From an uncultured Eubacteriales bacterium (GTDB lineage Bacteria > Bacillota > Clostridia > Christensenellales > CAG-138), in assembly GCA_902787375.1 (NCBI GenBank), contig CADAGD010000012.1:1-36414 (forward strand): a stretch of DNA of 36,414 nucleotides, written 5' to 3'. The number at the start of each line of letters is the position of its first letter. The first letter of the stretch is position 1. Position numbers and translations under genes: made by a program. Below the pieces are notes generated by a model. That model was given only the letters and a program-made list of their open reading frames with translations. It made no database searches and was not told the DNA's origin. Shown here piece after piece: positions 8,585 to 16,245 of the stretch.

Positions 8585-10126
8585 TCAACCGAAAACCCTT
8601 CTTCCCCATGCGAAATGGGACTCTGACCATGCGCCAAAATCCGTTGTTGTTATCATACCCATTGAGCTTGAAGCATGTATATACATACCACTTCCGAGAT
8701 ATACTCCTACATGACTTATATAATTGCGGGCGTCGTTATAGAAGAATATCAGATCGCCCCTTCTGAGTGAGGATGAGCCCTGTATCTTCTGCCAGCCCTC
8801 ATACGCAGAGTAACCGGACGCGGTCAGACGACCTATATTGATTCCCATTCTGCCAAGTCCATAATAAACAAGACCGGAGCAGTCGAAGCAATCCGGGCCA
8901 TTGCCGCCGAGAACATAAGGCTTTCCTCTCTGCTCCATCAATATGGATATGAATGTCTCGACCTCATCAGACGCGGGTATCGGAGTAGGCGTCGGAGTTG
9001 GGGTAGGCTTCGGCGTCGGAGTAGGTATGGGCGTAGGCTTAGGTGTCGGAATCCCGGTGGGTCTCGGCGTCGCAGTCGGCTTTGGAGTCGGTGTTGGCGT
9101 AGGCTTCGGGGTGGGCTTGGGTGTAGCCGTGGGCTTCGGAGTCGCTGTGGGCTTCGGCGTGCCGGTATTGGGTTTTGGTGTAGCTGTTGGCTTGGGAGTA
9201 GCCGTCGGCTTAGGTGTGGCTGTGGGCTTGGGCGTCGCCGTCGGTCTCGGAGTGGGAGTCGGCGTCGCGGTCGGCACGGGCGTATTGGTTGGAGCGGGCG
9301 TATGTGTCGGAGCTGCCGTCGGTGCGGAAGTGACCTCCGGAGTACCCGTGGGCGCAAAAGGCAACGGGGTCGATGTTACCAAAGGTACTGGAGTACCGAA
9401 TATATCCGTCGATTCCAATACAATATGATCGCCATCGGCGTCAAGTGCATCCAACGAAAACAGCAGCTCTCTTGTCTGTATGTCAGCTCGTCCGTCAACC
9501 GTTATCGAATTGACCTCCTGAAACTCCTCAAGTGCCGCCTTTGTCGCAACACCAAAATAACCATTCTGCTTTTCGGAATAGTAGCCAAGAGCTTCAAGTC
9601 TCTGCTGAAGTGTTGAAACGTCCTCACCCTTGTTGCCGAACTCAAGCACATAGTCCTTGGCTGATGACGAGAAAAGCAGATTCAGCAGCGGCTCGTCGGC
9701 TATGCCCGTTTCATTCAAATTGTGGGTACGCTGAAAAATCTTTACCGCGTTTGCAACGGATTGATTGTAGGTATCGCAAGGTTCATCGGCAGCCATATAA
9801 TACAGCTCCATAAGACGGCTCTGTATCTTCATCACCTCATCGTCCTTATCACCTATGTGAAATGTTTTACCGTCAAATTCACCCGGCGATACGGTTATCT
9901 GTGATACAGCCTCGGTATCGGCAGGCATGGAAGGTTCGCTCGTTTGATTTTCCTGGGAGGGTTCGACCTCGGCAATACGGTCAGCACTTCCGTTTACCGA
10001 CTCTGAACCTCTAAGATATATTGACGGAATTACGAAGACGGCCAATAATACCGCTCCTATTACCGTTATTACGGGTACGCGAATCCATCGGAGCATTGCG
10101 CGTACCGTTCCGTTTCTCTTAGACAT
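8585..10126 (-). CDS. NlpC/P60 cell-wall hydrolase with two peptidoglycan-binding domains and a Thr-Pro-Lys linker
   Basis: A 513-residue surface protein. Residues ~13-35 form a signal anchor. Two PG_binding_1 repeats follow (~88-150 and ~153-220, each with a D-x-V-x-x-I/L-Q-x-R-L core and an A-x-x-x-F-Q core). About 140 residues of TPKPTATP-type low-complexity linker come next, then a C-terminal NlpC/P60 papain-like domain (~388-513). The catalytic Cys lies in DCFDCSGLVYY, the His in ISHVGVYLG, and the third polar residue in MYIHAS. Such enzymes cleave the D-gamma-Glu-diamino-acid bond of stem peptides. The linker would span the wall between a membrane-proximal binding region and the catalytic head. 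The gene is followed immediately by a WYL regulator and preceded by an extended -10. Confidence 0.9.
   Translation of the reverse strand: MSKRNGTVRAMLRWIRVPVITVIGAVLLAVFVIPSIYLRGSESVNGSADRIAEVEPSQENQTSEPSMPADTEAVSQITVSPGEFDGKTFHIGDKDDEVMKIQSRLMELYYMAADEPCDTYNQSVANAVKIFQRTHNLNETGIADEPLLNLLFSSSAKDYVLEFGNKGEDVSTLQQRLEALGYYSEKQNGYFGVATKAALEEFQEVNSITVDGRADIQTRELLFSLDALDADGDHIVLESTDIFGTPVPLVTSTPLPFAPTGTPEVTSAPTAAPTHTPAPTNTPVPTATPTPTPRPTATPKPTATPKPTATPKPTATPKPNTGTPKPTATPKPTATPKPTPKPTPTPTPKPTATPRPTGIPTPKPTPIPTPTPKPTPTPTPTPIPASDEVETFISILMEQRGKPYVLGGNGPDCFDCSGLVYYGLGRMGINIGRLTASGYSAYEGWQKIQGSSSLRRGDLIFFYNDARNYISHVGVYLGSGMYIHASSSMGMITTTDFGAWSESHFAWGRRVFG
8975..9396. repeat. Hexanucleotide-period repeat encoding the TPKP/TATP linker
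   Basis: About 420 bases with a strong 6-base period. On the coding (minus) strand it reads as alternating Pro and Thr/Lys/Ala codons. Synonymous third bases vary (GGC/GGT/GGA/GGG on the plus strand), which suggests an old or selected repeat and not recent slippage. On the plus strand it yields a meaningless Gly-Val frame. Confidence 0.85.
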
Positions 10127-10177
10127 TATCTCATATCCTTTCGATTCTTCAATTCAACATCATAATTTGATTTTATC

Positions 10178-10186
10178 ATTATAACA
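10178..10186 (-). promoter_or_regulatory. Extended -10 promoter of the NlpC/P60 gene
   Basis: The minus strand carries TGTTATAAT about 52 bases before the hydrolase start codon. No convincing -35 hexamer is seen, consistent with an extended -10 promoter. The rest of the 10127-10350 spacer contains only a 7-bp inverted repeat (10282-10303), possibly the end of the ytxC transcript but without a T tract. Confidence 0.5.
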
Positions 10187-10350
10187 TATTCGATAAGTTT
10201 TTTCGAGCCTATTTTTTAAATGATTGTGTATTTAGTGAAACAATGTGCCTGTGCCGCTGCTGTTTTATTTCCGAATCAGGCAGGCATTGACCTTCAAATG
10301 CCTTAAAATAACCGTTGTTTTTTCTGCAAATACGGGGATATATCGCAGGT

Positions 10351-11088
10351 TCATTTTCCCATAACATACAACGTCATGGCTTTATTGAATACCGCGTAAA
10401 GTATATTTGTTATCCTGATGCCTGAGCCATCGGTAAGATCGTACACGGTCACTTTCATCGGTGCGAGCGTCACAAGCAAAGAGATTATCCTGCTCTGCTG
10501 AACCTTGCAGCATTCTATTCTGATACAGCCCATCGTTATCGTACAGCTCCCGTCGCCATAAAGTATCACAACCGCGCCATTGTCCTCACAGTCAGTTGCG
10601 TCGATGCTGTTCACCAATCTAAGGGTTTTAAGAATATCTCTGTACTCAACAGCTAACAAATGCTCCTCGCCGGCTTTATCGACGGCGGCTGCCCATTCCT
10701 CAAGCATAATCGTATTTCTGAATCTTAAAAAACCTTCCACAACAAAAACGCTCTCTGCCAGCAGGTATTCGGCAATGCTTTTCTCGATCAGATCGCGTGT
10801 ATGGCACTCCGATGTTATTTTCAGTGAATATTGAAATATGATACCCTTATCCCTCAGCTCCTTTGGAAGCAAATTGATAAGACGCATTATTTCAAACGGT
10901 CTTAGATCGTAAAGCATTAAGTCGGCAAGAACCTTTGAGAGTGCGGCTATGCCATCCCTTTCAACCTCAACCTGCACCAATCCCTCCTCCGATCTTACGG
11001 CTCTGACGCCGTTTTTTTCAAGCCTCCTTTTTAAAAAAACGGGTAACTCCCTTTTATAATCAATACTCATTATTGATATCAGATACAT
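10351..11088 (-). CDS. ytxC: YtxC-like sporulation-associated protein
   Basis: A 245-residue soluble protein resembling the YtxC family (putative sporulation protein, function unknown). Visible family features are the helical block with LINLLPKELRDKGI, the LAESVFVVEGFLRFR segment and a C-terminal half with alternating strands. In Bacilli and Clostridia ytxC commonly sits beside thrS, and here it is divergent from thrS, which supports the assignment. The start ATG 11088 follows GGGGGAG at a good distance. The 31 upstream in-frame codons overlap the thrS promoter and look non-coding. I recognise no catalytic motif. Confidence 0.6.
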   Translation of the reverse strand: MYLISIMSIDYKRELPVFLKRRLEKNGVRAVRSEEGLVQVEVERDGIAALSKVLADLMLYDLRPFEIMRLINLLPKELRDKGIIFQYSLKITSECHTRDLIEKSIAEYLLAESVFVVEGFLRFRNTIMLEEWAAAVDKAGEEHLLAVEYRDILKTLRLVNSIDATDCEDNGAVVILYGDGSCTITMGCIRIECCKVQQSRIISLLVTLAPMKVTVYDLTDGSGIRITNILYAVFNKAMTLYVMGK

Positions 11089-11147
11089 CAAATCTCCCCC
11101 GAAAAAGAATGTCATTACTAATATGTTCAAAAATACAAAAAATGTGA

Positions 11148-11176
11148 TTGACATTATTTGTTTATGGTGGTATACT
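11148..11176 (+). promoter_or_regulatory. Sigma-A promoter of thrS leader
   Basis: A TTGACA -35 (11148-11153) and a TATACT -10 (11171-11176) are separated by exactly 17 bases. Transcription would start near 11183, just ahead of the T-box stem I. Confidence 0.85.
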
Positions 11177-11183
11177 GACATAA

Positions 11184-11408
11184 ACCGAATATCGGGAAGA
11201 TCATGGACACGACTTTACGATAAACCGTTTTTCAGAGAATTCCGTCACAGGCTGCAAGCGGAATAATCGGCTCGTCAAGTTACCGCCATGTGACCGAAAG
11301 GAAGCTCAGTCATCCTTGAATCTGACTGTTTCGAGTGGGGATTTTCCCAATCGAGGTGGAACCGCGGTTAATTGCCGTCCTCGGATTATTCCGAGGACGT
11401 TTTTATTT
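11184..11408 (+). promoter_or_regulatory. T-box riboswitch (threonine) controlling thrS
   Basis: The T-box core GAGGTGGAACCGCGG (11353-11367) is followed by a terminator stem, CGTCCTCGG / CCGAGGACG (11376-11384 / 11391-11399), and a T tract. Stem I can be drawn with CATGG (11202-11206) pairing CCATG (11286-11290) and GACTT (11211-11215) pairing AAGTT (11277-11281). The intervening internal loop presents ACC at 11282-11284, a Thr codon, as specifier. Uncharged tRNA-Thr would pair its acceptor end with the UGGA of the T-box and favour the antiterminator. Established mechanism; specifier assignment is from hand-drawn pairing. Confidence 0.9.
11376..11408 (+). terminator. T-box leader terminator
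   Basis: A 9-bp perfect GC-rich stem with a 6-base loop (11376-11399) is followed by TTTTTATTT. It is the regulated terminator of the thrS T-box leader and is mutually exclusive with the antiterminator formed by the T-box sequence just upstream. Confidence 0.9.
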
Positions 11409-11435
11409 AAAAAATTTATCAAAGGAGATATGAAA

Positions 11436-13346
11436 ATGATACATGTAACTCTGCCGGATGGCTCCGTAAGGGAATACGAAAGCGGAATAACGGCATTTGA
11501 TATTGCCGAATCCATAAGTCCGCGTCTTCGCAAGTCCGTGCTTGCCGCCGAGATAGACGGTGAGCGTCATGATGCTTTTGCACCCATTGAGCATGACTGC
11601 TCGCTCAAGCTTCTCACATTCAACGATGAGGATGGAAGATGGACGCTTCGTCATACGGGTTCTCATATACTTGCTCAGGCTGTAAAGAAGGTTCGTCCAG
11701 AAGCAAAGCTTGCTATTGGCCCCGCTATCGACAACGGCTTTTATTACGATTTTGACGTCGAGGAACCCTTTACTCCCGATGAGCTTGCCGTTATTGAAAA
11801 GGAGATGTCCAAGATAGTTGAGGAAAAGCTGCCTCTTGAGCGTTTCGAGCTTCCCCGTGAGGAGGCAATTAAATACATGGCGGAGCGCAATGAACCCTAC
11901 AAAGTCGAGCTTATTCAAGATCTGCCAGAGGACGCTATAATAAGCTTCTACCGTCAGGGCGATTTCGTTGACCTGTGCGCAGGTCCTCACGTTGAGAATA
12001 CCGGCAAGGTCAAGAATTTCAAGCTTATGAGCATTGCGGGAGCTTACTGGCGCGGCAGCGAAAAGAACAAAATGCTCCAGCGCATTTACGGCACAGCTTT
12101 TGAAAAGAAATCCGAGCTTGACGAGTACATAACAAGAATTGAGGAAGCCAAAAAGCGCGATCACAGAAAGATAGGACGCGAGCTTGGTCTGTTCACGATA
12201 ATGGATGAAGGCCCCGGCTTCCCCTTCTTCCTCCCCAAGGGCATGGTTCTGAAGAATACGCTCATCGACTATTGGCATGAGGTTCATAAGCGTTACGGCT
12301 ATGTTGAGATTTCTACACCCATAATCCTCAACCGTACGCTCTGGGAGCGCAGCGGCCATTGGGGGCATTATAAGAACAACATGTATACCACGGTTATAGA
12401 CGAGGAGGATTATGCCATCAAGCCCATGAACTGCCCCGGCGGAATGCTCGTTTATAAGCTTGAGCCGCATTCGTACCGTGAGCTTCCCCTTCGCTGCGGC
12501 GAGCTCGGTCTTGTACACAGGCACGAGCTTTCAGGCGCGCTCCACGGTCTTTTCAGGGTTCGCTGCTTCACGCAGGATGATGCTCATATTTTTATGACAA
12601 GGGAGCAGATGAAGGACGAGATAAAGAATGTCGCCAAACTCTTTGACGAGGTTTATTCACTCTTTGGCTTGAAGTATACAATAGAGCTGTCCACAATGCC
12701 TGAGGATCATATCGGCACCGAGGAGGAATGGGTCGAGAATCAAGAGATTCTAAAGGCGGCTATCACCGAGATGGGCAAGGATTTCGTTATCAATGAGGGC
12801 GACGGAGCCTTCTACGGCCCCAAGCTCGACTTCCATCTTGAGGATTGTCTTGGTCGTACATGGCAATGCGGCACAATTCAGCTCGACAGCCAGCTTCCCG
12901 AAAGGTTCGAGCTTGAGTACACAGGCGCCGACGGTCAGAAGCACAGACCCGTAATGATACACCGAGTGGTATTCGGCTCTATCGAGCGTTTCATAGGCGT
13001 AATCACCGAACATTTTGCCGGCGCATTCCCGACGTGGCTCTCCCCCGTTCAGGTAAAGGTCATGGCAATGACGGATCGTACAGCGGAACAGGCAATCAGT
13101 ATCGCCGCCGAGCTTGAAGCCGCGGGACTCAGGGTTGAAACAGACCTTCGCAATGAAAAGATAGGCTTTAAGATTCGTGAGGCTCAGATGCAGAAGATAC
13201 CTTATATGCTTATAATCGGCGATAAGGAAGTCGAAAACGGTGTTGTTGCCGTGCGCTCAAGAAGGGGCGGCGACCTCGGAACGATGAAGCTTGACGACTT
13301 CAAGGCAAAGGTCGTTGAGGAAGTCAGAACAAAAACCCGTGACTGA
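11436..13346 (+). CDS. thrS: Threonyl-tRNA synthetase
   Basis: Charges tRNA-Thr with threonine. The 636 residues match the bacterial family. Domains in order: TGS (~1-60), the editing/SAD domain (HTGSHILAQAV, then DLCAGPHVENTG), the class II catalytic core (motif 2 FRVRCFTQDDAHIF, motif 3 IHRVVFGSIERFIG) and the C-terminal anticodon-binding HGTP domain (from ~535). Zinc ligands are visible: Cys of MNCPGG, His of DDAHIF and His of MIHRV. Start ATG 11436 lies 8 bases after AAAGGAG. The in-frame ATG 11430 is too close to it, and the longer frame runs through the T-box. It is controlled by the upstream threonine T-box and followed by a terminator. Confidence 0.98.
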   Translation: MIHVTLPDGSVREYESGITAFDIAESISPRLRKSVLAAEIDGERHDAFAPIEHDCSLKLLTFNDEDGRWTLRHTGSHILAQAVKKVRPEAKLAIGPAIDNGFYYDFDVEEPFTPDELAVIEKEMSKIVEEKLPLERFELPREEAIKYMAERNEPYKVELIQDLPEDAIISFYRQGDFVDLCAGPHVENTGKVKNFKLMSIAGAYWRGSEKNKMLQRIYGTAFEKKSELDEYITRIEEAKKRDHRKIGRELGLFTIMDEGPGFPFFLPKGMVLKNTLIDYWHEVHKRYGYVEISTPIILNRTLWERSGHWGHYKNNMYTTVIDEEDYAIKPMNCPGGMLVYKLEPHSYRELPLRCGELGLVHRHELSGALHGLFRVRCFTQDDAHIFMTREQMKDEIKNVAKLFDEVYSLFGLKYTIELSTMPEDHIGTEEEWVENQEILKAAITEMGKDFVINEGDGAFYGPKLDFHLEDCLGRTWQCGTIQLDSQLPERFELEYTGADGQKHRPVMIHRVVFGSIERFIGVITEHFAGAFPTWLSPVQVKVMAMTDRTAEQAISIAAELEAAGLRVETDLRNEKIGFKIREAQMQKIPYMLIIGDKEVENGVVAVRSRRGGDLGTMKLDDFKAKVVEEVRTKTRD

Positions 13347-13357
13347 TAATCCGCTAT

Positions 13358-13392
13358 GGATCGTGGAGCGTGTTCTCCACGATCCGCTTTTT
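13358..13392 (+). terminator. Terminator after thrS
   Basis: GGATCGTGGAG (13358-13368) and CTCCACGATCC (13375-13385) form a perfect 11-bp stem with a 6-base loop, followed by GCTTTTTT. It separates thrS from deoD, although deoD has no clear promoter of its own and may rely on read-through. Confidence 0.9.
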
Positions 13393-13424
13393 AAAAACAC
13401 TTAATATTTAAAGGAGTGAAATCT

Positions 13425-14147
13425 GTGAGTATACCGACACCGCACAACACGGCAGAGCTCAAGGATGTGGCAAAGACGGTTCTGATGCCAGGGGATCCAA
13501 AGCGTGCCGCCTTTATAGCAAGGACTTTTTTACAAGACGCAGCTCTTATCAACGATGTTCGAGGCATACAGGGCTATACGGGCTTTTACAACGGCAAGCG
13601 CATAACGGTTATGGCAAGCGGAATGGGTATGCCTTCAATGGGCATCTACTCATATGAGCTTTTCAATTTCTATGATGTTGAAAACATAATCCGCATCGGC
13701 TCTGCGGGAGCAATACACCCCGATCTGCATGTAAAAGACATAGTCATAGGTCAAGGTGCATGTACCAACTCAAATTATGCTTCCCAATTCTGCCTTCCCG
13801 GCACATATGCTCCAATATCAAGCTTCAAGCTGCTGCGGCAAGCCGTTGAATCGGCGGAGAAAATGGGGCTGAAATTCATGGTGGGCAACCTGTTTTCATC
13901 GGATAATTTCTATGATGATTCAAACAGCACCCTTGCATGGTCGAAAATGGGTGTTCTTGCTGTCGAGATGGAATCCGCAGCTCTTTATATGAATGCCGCG
14001 CGGGCGGGAAAGAATGCTCTCTGCATTTGTACGATTTCAGATAACCTCCTTGGAACGGAACCCAATTCCACCGCGGAGGAACGCCAGAACAGCTTTACGA
14101 CCATGATGGAGCTTGCCCTTGATGTTGCTGTGAATGTGACAGACTGA
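13425..14147 (+). CDS. deoD: Purine-nucleoside phosphorylase, DeoD type
   Basis: Phosphorolysis of purine (deoxy)nucleosides to free base and (deoxy)ribose-1-phosphate, for purine salvage. The 240 residues fit the hexameric DeoD family. Motifs visible: MPGDPKRA at the phosphate site, ASGMGMPSMGIYSYELF, RIGSAGAI, EMESAALYMNA for ribose/base binding, and SDNLLGTE with the base-contacting Asp. The start is GTG 13425, 8 bases after AAAGGAG. The GTG at 13416 overlaps the ribosome binding site itself. Only the thrS terminator lies upstream, and a strong promoter for the next gene follows. Confidence 0.93.
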   Translation: MSIPTPHNTAELKDVAKTVLMPGDPKRAAFIARTFLQDAALINDVRGIQGYTGFYNGKRITVMASGMGMPSMGIYSYELFNFYDVENIIRIGSAGAIHPDLHVKDIVIGQGACTNSNYASQFCLPGTYAPISSFKLLRQAVESAEKMGLKFMVGNLFSSDNFYDDSNSTLAWSKMGVLAVEMESAALYMNAARAGKNALCICTISDNLLGTEPNSTAEERQNSFTTMMELALDVAVNVTD

Positions 14148-14180
14148 TGTACGCTTTATCATAAAAAAGGTATATTTTGC

Positions 14181-14209
14181 TTGACATTGCCGTGTTTTTT
14201 AAGTATAAT
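14181..14209 (+). promoter_or_regulatory. Perfect-consensus sigma-A promoter of the CarD-like gene
   Basis: TTGACA (14181-14186), 17 bases, TATAAT (14204-14209). Both hexamers match consensus exactly, so the downstream regulator gene is probably strongly and constitutively transcribed. Confidence 0.9.
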
Positions 14210-14300
14210 AGTATCGGATAAAGTATATGGCTTGCGCTGCTGCTTATCAATTCTGTTATGGTGTGAGGTTTAATCACCCATACATTTCCGGAGGAATGAT

Positions 14301-14765
14301 TTGTTTACCATTGGGGATTTGGTCTGTTACCCCATGCATGGGGTAGGCACTGTTGAAAGAATAGTCAGTCAAACCGTTCTCGGAGCTACTGCCGACTATT
14401 ATTCTTTGCGGTTTGGAAACGGTAAGGTAACTGCGCTTGTTCCCGTCCTGAGTGCTGAGTCAATAGGTCTTCGCTCATTGATTGCTCCAAATGAATGTGA
14501 TGATGTCATACTGTATATGAAGAAACCCGGCAATCGCGGCAGCGATAACTGGAATCAGCGTTATCGTGAAAACATGGATAAGATGCGCAGCGGCGGTATT
14601 TATGATTTGGCTGATGTTGTCAAATGTCTGAGCCTTCGTGAGATGGAAAAGGGACTCTCGTCCGGTGAAAGAAAGATGCTTGCAACCGCAAAAATGATTA
14701 TTCTAACCGAGCTTGCTACCGTCTTGAATATGGATCCGGCTGAGATAGAAAAAAAGATTTCTTAA
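14301..14765 (+). CDS. CarD/CdnL-like transcription regulator
   Basis: A 154-residue protein. The N-terminal ~60 residues form the CarD/TRCF RNA-polymerase-interacting Tudor-like domain (GDLVCYPMHGVGTVE, then DYYSLRFGNGKVTALVPV). A helical C-terminal domain follows (~75-154, with RYRENMDKMRSG, SLREMEKGLSSGERKML and AKMIILTELATVL). CarD/CdnL proteins bind the RNA polymerase beta subunit and stabilise open complexes, and they act at rRNA and stress promoters. The start is TTG, 6 bases after GGAGG; the nearby ATG 14296 is out of frame. It is driven by a consensus promoter and ends at a terminator, so it stands alone. Confidence 0.88.
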   Translation: MFTIGDLVCYPMHGVGTVERIVSQTVLGATADYYSLRFGNGKVTALVPVLSAESIGLRSLIAPNECDDVILYMKKPGNRGSDNWNQRYRENMDKMRSGGIYDLADVVKCLSLREMEKGLSSGERKMLATAKMIILTELATVLNMDPAEIEKKIS

Positions 14766-14777
14766 CACTTGTGTTAA
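14762..14777. other. Dyad symmetry overlapping the carD stop codon
   Basis: TTAACAC-TT-GTGTTAA is a perfect 7+7 dyad with a 2-base centre, overlapping the TAA stop. It is too tight to be a terminator hairpin and may be a protein-binding site or chance. Confidence 0.4.
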
Positions 14778-14785
14778 AGTTTAAG

Positions 14786-14834
14786 AACAACATAAGCGTG
14801 GCTTAAATTAGCATTCACGCTTGTGTTGTTTTTT
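14786..14834 (+). terminator. Terminator after the CarD-like gene
   Basis: AACAACATAAGCGTG (14786-14800) pairs with CACGCTTGTGTTGTT (14816-14830) over 15 bp with one G-T wobble and a 15-base loop. It is followed by further Ts (TTTTTT in total). Confidence 0.85.
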
Positions 14835-14894
14835 CTATACCGTTTCCGATTAGAACCGAACAATCGGATGTATCAAATCTTTGTTTGTCCGTAA

Positions 14895-14932
14895 CCAAAG
14901 GGAGCTGCACGAGCGGGTGCGGCTCCCTTTGG
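14895..14932. terminator. Long hairpin between the CarD-like gene and pncB, possible terminator of pncB
   Basis: CCAAAGGGAGCTGCAC (14895-14910) and GTGCGGCTCCCTTTGG (14917-14932) form a 16-bp stem with one G-T pair and a 6-base loop. Neither side has a T tract, so it may be a stabilising 3' hairpin or a repeat element. It lies ~55 bases past the stop of convergent pncB. Confidence 0.45.
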
Positions 14933-14986
14933 CTGTAAATTCAATATCTTGAAGGCTTATTGACTCAATCGTCATTTAAATAATGA

Positions 14987-16192
14987 TTAAAGCTGCTGCC
15001 CCCTCTGCCTTGCTATCCTGAAGGCGACGGAGTTTTTGAGGTATTTAAGGTAATCCTCATCCTGACACATTGACTTTCCCGGTGAATCCGAAATCTTTGC
15101 GACAGGCTGTCCGTTCACATACTGGAGCTTTATTACTATATTCAACGGCTCAACGGATGTATCATTCGAGCAGAATGTGCCTATTCCGAATGATACCTTG
15201 ACCCTGTCCTTAAAATGATTAAACAGCTTTTCCGCACGGTCAAAGTCCAGACTGTCGCTGAACAGGAGCAGCTTTGACTTTGGATCGGCGCCATACTTCT
15301 TATAATGACTAATCATCATTTCTCCCCATTCGAAAGGATCGCCGCTGTCATGGCGAACGCCGGTGTAATTGTTTACCATTGAGCGGTTGAAATCAAGCAG
15401 GAAAAGCTCCGTTGTCAGCGTATCGGTAAGCGCGGTTCCGTTATCGCCCTTGTATTCATCATACCAGTCCTGCATGGCATAATGATTGGTGTAAGAAAGC
15501 GGTATCTCGTCTATTCCCTGATACATCTGAACATACTCATGTGCGTATGTGCCAATTGGAGTCAGGTTATGCTTCTTGGCAAGATATACATTGGATGTTC
15601 CGACGCAGTTCTTGGTTTCAGTCGCAAGACGTTTCACAACCACATCCTCCCACTCGCGCGAAAGCCTGCGGCGGCATCCGAACTCGGCAAATCTGAAATT
15701 ATAGGTTCCGTCGTTGAATGCCGCTATCTTTTTATCCAGCTTCTTCTTCGCTGCCTCGATAAGCTCGTCATAATCATATGCCATTCTGAAATACACCTCG
15801 TTTATTATCTCAAGAAGGTATATCTCAAATTGCATGGCGGAAAAGAGCGGGCCGTCAACAACCACGGAAAGCTCGCCGTTTTCGCTGCGGTTAATGCTGA
15901 CATAGTCGCGGATCGGATGCCATAATCTCAGGAACTCAACATAGTCGTTCTTGATGAACCTGATTGAACGCAAATAATCAAGCTCATCCTTCGTAAAACT
16001 CAATGAGCAAAGATGATCCACCTGTGCCTTTATCTCATCGACCATACGCTCCGTAAAAACGATATTCTCATTACGGCACTTGAAATAATACTGACCGCAA
16101 AGATCCGTGTGCTTATGGAAGATCACCTGATCCATATTAAACTTATACAAGTCGGTGTCGAGCAGGGATGTTACTATTGGATGAAGCTCCAT
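14987..16192 (-). CDS. pncB: Nicotinate phosphoribosyltransferase
   Basis: Converts nicotinate plus PRPP to nicotinate mononucleotide (ATP-assisted), the first step of NAD salvage from nicotinate. The 401 residues match E. coli-type PncB. Motifs visible: LLDTDLYKFNMDQ at the N-terminus, GTYAHEYVQMYQG (His equivalent to the phosphorylated one is likely here), GVRHDSGDPFEWGE, LLFSDSLDFD, SFGIGTFCSND and the terminal KISDSPGKSMC. The ATG is preceded by GAAAGGAA at 8 bases. It stands alone, followed by a long hairpin. Confidence 0.95.
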   Translation of the reverse strand: MELHPIVTSLLDTDLYKFNMDQVIFHKHTDLCGQYYFKCRNENIVFTERMVDEIKAQVDHLCSLSFTKDELDYLRSIRFIKNDYVEFLRLWHPIRDYVSINRSENGELSVVVDGPLFSAMQFEIYLLEIINEVYFRMAYDYDELIEAAKKKLDKKIAAFNDGTYNFRFAEFGCRRRLSREWEDVVVKRLATETKNCVGTSNVYLAKKHNLTPIGTYAHEYVQMYQGIDEIPLSYTNHYAMQDWYDEYKGDNGTALTDTLTTELFLLDFNRSMVNNYTGVRHDSGDPFEWGEMMISHYKKYGADPKSKLLLFSDSLDFDRAEKLFNHFKDRVKVSFGIGTFCSNDTSVEPLNIVIKLQYVNGQPVAKISDSPGKSMCQDEDYLKYLKNSVAFRIARQRGQQL

Positions 16193-16245
16193 GTGTTAAT
16201 TCCTTTCAGCTTTCATTTATAATAATTGTTTAAAAGACTTTGTAT

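Noticed and set aside
8943-9428. Gly-Val repeat protein on the plus strand, or CRISPR-like array
   Set aside because: It is the reverse strand of the Thr-Pro-Lys linker of the wall hydrolase. The 6-base period without 20-40-base repeats and unique spacers rules out CRISPR.
10282-10303. Inverted repeat AGGCATT...AATGCCT as the ytxC terminator
   Set aside because: The stem is only 7 bp and no T tract follows on the minus strand; I left it as an unexplained repeat.
11403-12524. 373-codon minus-strand open frame
   Set aside because: It is antisense to thrS, whose identity is certain, and runs through the T-box terminator.
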